Below are positions 59,201 to 64,000 of a stretch of DNA of 64,000 nt, piece by piece. The stretch is from Luscinia megarhynchos (Eukaryota; Chordata; Aves; Passeriformes; Turdidae): assembly GCA_034336665.1 (NCBI GenBank), contig JAPFBE010000013.1:16781056-16845055 (forward strand), given 5' to 3'. Each line of letters begins with the position of its first letter. The stretch's first letter is position 1. The notes below the pieces were generated by a model. That model was not told where the DNA came from, searched no databases, and was given only the letters and a program-made list of their open reading frames with translations. The translations under genes were made by a program, and so were the position numbers.

Positions 59201-61169
59201 GCTTTAGACTCCAGTGAAACACTGTTAAGAACTTTAGCTGTTTACAAAGAATGAATTCCGTGTAAAAACAAATAAAATGGACTTTTTTTGGTTGTTGACA
59301 GACTTTACTGCAGCTTTACTGTAAGGCTGAAAAAACATTGCTCTGAAGCACTCTGGATTTATGCTTATTTTATGCAACTGCATATGTTTAACAGACTCTT
59401 TGGCCATTTTACAACTGATTGGTATGGACACTGAAAGATGAACATGTAAAGCATTAAAAGAGTTTGAAGTTCAAACCTGGCTTAGAGCTCATGGTCTGAG
59501 CTTTCAGAAAATAAGTGCACAAGCACAAAGAGGGTGAGCACAAAATTGTGCTGAATAACCTTTGAACAAGCTGATCTTGTGTTCCCCTGAAGCTGATTCC
59601 CTGATGCTGGATGCACTGCATACCATGTGGCCTGAATATACAACATATCACTCTTGGGATCCTCATGATCTGTGGATAATTTTGGGTGTCTCATGGCTTT
59701 GACTTTAGTGCAAAATGCACAAAGAAACTACTGTGGAGACAATCCAAGGAAGGAAGGGACAAGTGTGTACATAGAACAAGGGAGCAGTTACCTACCCAGT
59801 GTGATTGGCTTCACAGGGAGGACTGGAGAGATATAAAATTTGCATTTCAGAAAAATCCTATGAGGTTTTTACATGCACAAGGAAGGAAAATGGCAGCAGT
59901 ATAAATGCTGGTGTTAGGAAATGAAAAGATGTGTACAATGCTATATCTGATAATGGTATCTTTTTATCAATATGGTCCCCAAATAATAGTAAAGAGGTTA
60001 TTCCACTGGAGAATGCAATAAGATCAGAAGGACCCTATCAAAGGGGAGATCTAATGGGAAAAATGAGGCTCTAGTCATTGAGCACACCATTAACTGTGGC
60101 AAACACTGAAGAAAAGCCAAAAGGTAACATCTATTAAAAAAATAGGAAAAAATAAAAACAACTCAGGCACAGAATATGCAGAAAGCAGAGGTATTACCAA
60201 ATCATCTGACAAGAAGCACTAAGAATGAGACGTGTTTGCTCTAGAAACTAGGATAAATTGGAAACATGGGCCCAGGGGTCAAATGACACTGCTGCTGCCA
60301 AAGATGAATGGATGAGCAAAGGCTGCATCTCAGATGCTTCAGATGCTTTCATCTCAAAAGCATGGTCACCAAACCTGGGTAATAAGTAGAGAGCAGGACA
60401 CACCAGCTCAGCCTCCTGACAGGCTCAGCATGCATTGGAAACCAGAGGTGTGGAAAGTATTTGCTGCATAGTACCAAGAACTAATGGCAGGGTTATAAAG
60501 TGAATTGCAAATTTCTCTTTGATAATTGCAAGCATTGCTGAATAAATAAAAACTCGGCATAGAAAACAATGCTATGGAGGCATAGGCATTAGTTGTTCTT
60601 CATTTATTTTTCCTGCTTTGTAACAAATGGTCTTTTGATTTAAATGACAATCCTTTTCATCTTGCATCCTGTTTTTGATGGTGGTCAAAAACTAAAAGTG
60701 AGAGTAAAGCCTGAGAGTCAAATCCTCTTCTGGTGAGAGGATATGACTTCTAGTTCTGAGAAATGGGATATGACATCTAGTTCTAAGAAAGGAAACCTCG
60801 CTACAGAGTTTATAATCAGCCTGTTGGAAAAATGCACTGCAGCACCAGAAACTGACATCAGTAGGTAGAGTCTTCAGATGCATGATGGTGACAGAGAGGG
60901 TGGTCTTCCTTCCCTCCTTCTCTAAATTGCTTATTTCTTCTGAGGAAGCTGAGTCAGCCCGTCCAGAAACATGACAGAGACTGATCACATCAAACCACTG
61001 TTAGCAAAGACAGACTGAAATAGGTGACAAGGAAAACCTCAGTCCAAAATCAAAAAGCTTTTTGAGAAGATTGATGGGCTGTATGTAAAATCCATCATAT
61101 GAAAAATCAGTTTATCTTCCAACTTCCCTGTCCACTAAACAGTTCTGTTAACTTCCTTCTGTAGCAGGG
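59201..61169. other. No gene seen
   Basis: Single-copy AT-rich sequence with frames of up to 98 codons and nothing recognised, apart from the small duplication at 60739-60791. Confidence 0.5.
60739..60791 (+). repeat. Two-copy tandem duplication, 27-bp period
   Basis: GGATATGACTTCTAGTTCTG at 60739 recurs as GGATATGACATCTAGTTCTA at 60766 with only a few mismatches over 26 bases. It is a small tandem duplication. Confidence 0.85.
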
Positions 61170-61460
61170 ATGAATGATGAAAGGAACAGAAAAACTCATG
61201 TAATTAGCAAGTTCCTTAAGGATTGGTGCCATCAGCAAAATTTGGTGGTTTTGAACCTGGGACAACTTTTATGGTACCATACCTGCTAGAGTCAGTTCAT
61301 CTCTCTAGAAAGGGTAAAAGTATTCTCACCCCTGAGTTGGCAGGGCTGGTTGAGAGGGCTTTAAACTAGGTTTGAAGGGGGAAAGGGATGAAACCAGGCC
61401 CTGCAGAGATGAGCCCAAGGGTGGTAAGTCAGGGGTGAAATCAGCAGCCCAGCCCAGTGC

Positions 61461-62110
61461 ATGTACACTGATGCACACAGCATGGGTCACAAACAAGAGG
61501 AGCTGGAAGCCATGGTACAGCAGGAAAGCTGTGATGTAGTCACCATCACAGAAACGTGGTGGGATGACTCACACAACTGGAGTGCTGCAATGGATAGCTA
61601 CAAGCTCTTCAGAAGAGACTGGAGAGGGAGAAGAGATGGAGGGGTTGTTCTGCGTATTAGGGAGGCTCTCAGTGCCATGGAAATTGAGATTAATGATGAT
61701 AAAGTTGGTGCCTATGGGTAAGAATTGGGGGCAGTCCAACAAGGCTGACATCCTGGTGGGAGTCTGTCACAGACCCCCTAACCAGGAAGAAGAGGTGGAT
61801 GATTTATTCCATAAGAGCTGGAGAATGTTTCAATATCACAATCCTTGTTATTATAAGTGACTTTAACCTGCCAGACGTCTGCTGGGAACTCAACACAGCA
61901 GAGAAGAGGCAGTCCAGGAAATTCTTAGAGTGTATGGAGGACAACTTGGGACAGCTGGTGAGTGAGCCTGCCAGGGAAGGGACTGTGCTACACCTGCTGT
62001 TTGCAAACAGAGATGGGCTGGTGGGAGATGGGGTGGTTGGAGTCTGCCTGGAGCACAGCTACCATGAAATTATAGAGGCTGTCTGGAGCACAGCTACCAT
62101 GAAATTATAA
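61461..62110 (+). pseudogene. CR1 ORF2 endonuclease domain remnant
   Basis: The translated remnant covers the apurinic-like endonuclease that nicks target DNA for CR1 insertion. The first frame (61461-61721) has QEELEAMVQQ then TITETWWDD, containing the conserved glutamate region. After a frameshift, DILVGVCHRPPNQ follows. After a second shift, SDFNLPDVCW (usually GDFN) and HLLFANRDGLVGD appear. The terminal S-D-H motif reads S-Y-H at about 62061-62069, so the catalytic aspartate is lost. A 35-bp tandem duplication (copies starting near 62049 and 62084) repeats this region and is followed by a stop. Confidence 0.88.
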
Positions 62111-63115
62111 AGTTTTCAACATTTGGTGAAACAAGGAGTGGCATCAACAAAACTTCCACACTGGACTTCTGGAGGGCAGACTTTGGCCTATTCAAGAGAC
62201 TTATCCAGAGAGTACATTGGGAAGCTCCCCTTAAAAACAAAGGAGTCTGGGAAGGATGGACATGCTTCAAAACAGAAATCTTGAAGGTGCAGGAACAGAC
62301 TGTTCCTCTGTGCCCAAAGATGAACTGGTGGGGATGATGACCAGGCTGTAGGAACTCAGAGAAAAAAAAAGGATGTATGACCTTTGGAAAATGGGGCAGG
62401 CAAGTCAGGATGTGTTTAAAAGATGTCATTAGGTCATGCAGAAAGAAAATTAGAAAGGTGAAAGCTTAATTAAAACTTACCCTGGCAACATTTGTGAAGG
62501 AGAATAAAAATATTTTTATAAATACATTAAGGACAAAAGAAGGGGCAAATAAAACCTCCATTCTTTATTGGACATGAGGGGAAATGTAATTACTAGAGAC
62601 AAGGAAAAGGCAGAGATACTTAATACCTTCTTTCTCTCAGTTTTCAACATTAAGACAGGTTATGCTCAGGACAACTGTCCTCCTGGGATGGTAGATGGTG
62701 TCAGGGAGCAGAAGGTCCCCCTGTTATCCAGGAGGAGGCAGTCAGAAAACTGCTGAGCTGCTTGGGTATTCATAAATCTATGGGACCAGATGGGATCCAC
62801 CATAAGGTGATGAGGGAGCTGGCAGATGAGCTTGTGAAGCTGCTCTCATCATTTACCAACATCTTGGTTCACTGGGGAGGTCCCAGGTGACTGCTAGCTG
62901 GACAGTGTGACACCCATCCACAAGAAGGGCCAGAAGGAGCATCTGGGAAACTGCAGGCCTGTTAGCCTGCCCTCAGTGCCTGGCAGGATTATGTAACAGC
63001 TCATCTTGGGTGCCATCACATGGCACCTGCAGGGCTCAGACCAGCCAGCATGGATTTGGGGGCAGGTCCTGTGGCACAGGTAAATAGCTGTGACCTGTGC
63101 TGTCTCTGTGGACTT
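62111..63115 (+). pseudogene. CR1 ORF2 linker and N-terminal reverse-transcriptase remnant
   Basis: Several short frames together follow the CR1 ORF2 order. They are a region around 62155-62290 (LDFWRADFGLF-like), a YDLWKMG-like part near 62370, and GNVITRDKEKAEILNTFFLSVF at 62580-62645. The reverse-transcriptase motif GPDGIH follows at about 62782-62799, and finally the HGFG-like stretch near 63045-63065. The catalytic FADD box is absent because the copy ends before it. Multiple stops and frame changes show that this is a dead copy. Confidence 0.85.
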
Positions 63116-64000
63116 GGCTTGGCAGTGGGACTGCTAATTCTGCAACATATTCATTTGTATGGTTCATACAAGGTACCTTATATTCGTCCTTGCTTTTTAC
63201 TAGGAAACCTTTCACTGTTTCATAACCTGGCACAAAATCTCTTCAACTTTTCATCTTAAAAAGGGACAAAATTCTCCAAAGCAGACTTCCTTTCATAAGC
63301 CTCATGACCAAAGAAACAAAACTCCAGCCTCAGTTTTTCAGTGTCTTGTCTTTTCACTCAGAACATCTGTTTCTAGGTTGCAAATTGCCCCTTCTAAAAT
63401 ATGCAATAGACAGCAGGGAAAGAGTCTGCAGCCATGGCCTCTCCAGTGCAGGGAACTGTAAGTGAGCAATGGTTTATTCTTTTATGTTATCTTTTATGCT
63501 TGCTTTTCATTAAGCTGAACAATACTTTTCCTTTATTGGGATAGCTCATATGACACATCTGCTTTCATGCAAATACATTTCTAGGTGTAAAATGTCAAGG
63601 AGGAACTTGTGTGCTCTCAAAATTTCTGGAAGAAATCCTTTACTGAGTATTTTTGATAAAGAGCATGTTTCTCTCACTGGAGATAGGACCAGTAAAGAGC
63701 AAACCCCTCTACTTTCCTACTCTTCAAGGCCTTCAAAGTCCTTTGCCCCCTCACCTTTATTATCTAAAAGCTTTCCTTTTCTGAGGGATCATTAAACCAG
63801 CTGAAGCCATTAAGTCAGTTCTGCACACATGACACTTTTGAGATGGCAGCAAGGTTTGCAGAGGCCCAGTGGATTATCTTGATACATCAAAAGCCATTGG
63901 TATAGGCAAGTAATTTTTTTTATATCCTGCAACAACTTTCCTGCAGTAGTGTGAGAAGTCAGTGCCAGGTGGCTGATATAATTACTGAAGGCTACTGTGG
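63116..64000. other. No gene seen
   Basis: Single-copy sequence to the end of the window. The 81-codon frame at 63550-63795 is unrecognised. Confidence 0.5.

Larger units (their letters stand above)
61170..63115 (+). mobile_element. Large CR1 retrotransposon fragment
   Basis: The fragment begins in the ORF1/ORF2 junction region (ACAGAAAAACTCATG, then GAGGGCTTTAAACTAGGTTT). It continues through the endonuclease part of ORF2, the linker and the start of the reverse transcriptase. It ends near 63115 without the 3' region and octamer tail. About 1.9 kb is present. It therefore lacks both its true 5' end and its 3' end, unlike a standard 5'-truncated insertion, and probably lost its tail by deletion. 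Frameshifts near 61722 and 61855, further stops and a 35-bp internal duplication make it inactive. Confidence 0.92.

Noticed and set aside
58749..59254. 157- and 142-codon frames over the GGAGA tract
   Set aside because: They are low-complexity pentamer translations only.
1..64000. CRISPR arrays, operons, tRNA and rRNA genes
   Set aside because: The tandem repeats here are minisatellites without spacer structure. No tRNA box A/box B pair or rRNA sequence was noticed, and the DNA is clearly vertebrate.

Overview
The window looks like a piece of a bird genome, most likely a songbird (passerine), and is either intergenic or deep intronic. The evidence is the repeat content. There are several CR1 retrotransposon fragments, including a ~1.9 kb piece with endonuclease and reverse-transcriptase coding remnants, two 3'-end pieces and two small worn remnants. 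There are also LTRs of endogenous retroviruses of types I recognise from passerine genomes. The base composition is AT-rich, there are no SINEs, and long reading frames occur only in repeats. I found no protein-coding gene, tRNA, rRNA or CRISPR array that the sequence supports. Prokaryotic features such as operons and ribosome binding sites do not apply.

Layout: 1-20340 is almost repeat-free single-copy DNA, with an (AAAC)n, a T-rich tract, a tiny CR1 remnant near 9050 and an (AGAT)19 microsatellite at 15745. At 20341-20618 lies a short, internally deleted LTR. 20619-32650 is single-copy DNA with small tandem duplications and an old CR1 tail near 28001-28143. At 32660-33200 a TATA motif precedes a modest CpG-rich patch with a CTCF-like site. 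At 36637-38645 a ~2 kb minus-strand LTR has been swollen by a ~1 kb tandem array of a 38/39-bp unit (25 full and 3 short copies). A plus-strand CR1 3' end occupies 39530-40074.

At 40446-41170 there is a sharp compositional switch. An AT-rich block ending in ~200 bp of alternating purine-pyrimidine is followed after ~25 bp by a strong CpG island (about 43 CpG in 300 bp). The island holds a three-copy 21-bp repeat and two CTCF-like motifs facing each other. After more single-copy DNA there are two LTR pieces (47900-48520 and 49012-49294), then a complete solo LTR at 56123-56820 with a perfect 5-bp target-site duplication. A minus-strand CR1 end (56872-57232), a 203-bp GGAGA polypurine tract (58998-59200) and the large CR1 fragment (61170-63115) follow.

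Nothing here amounts to a new multi-gene system. The best leads are the minisatellite expansion inside the LTR, the CpG island beside the Z-DNA-prone tract, and the candidate promoter at 32660. Family assignments rest on recognition of known repeat types, not on a database search.
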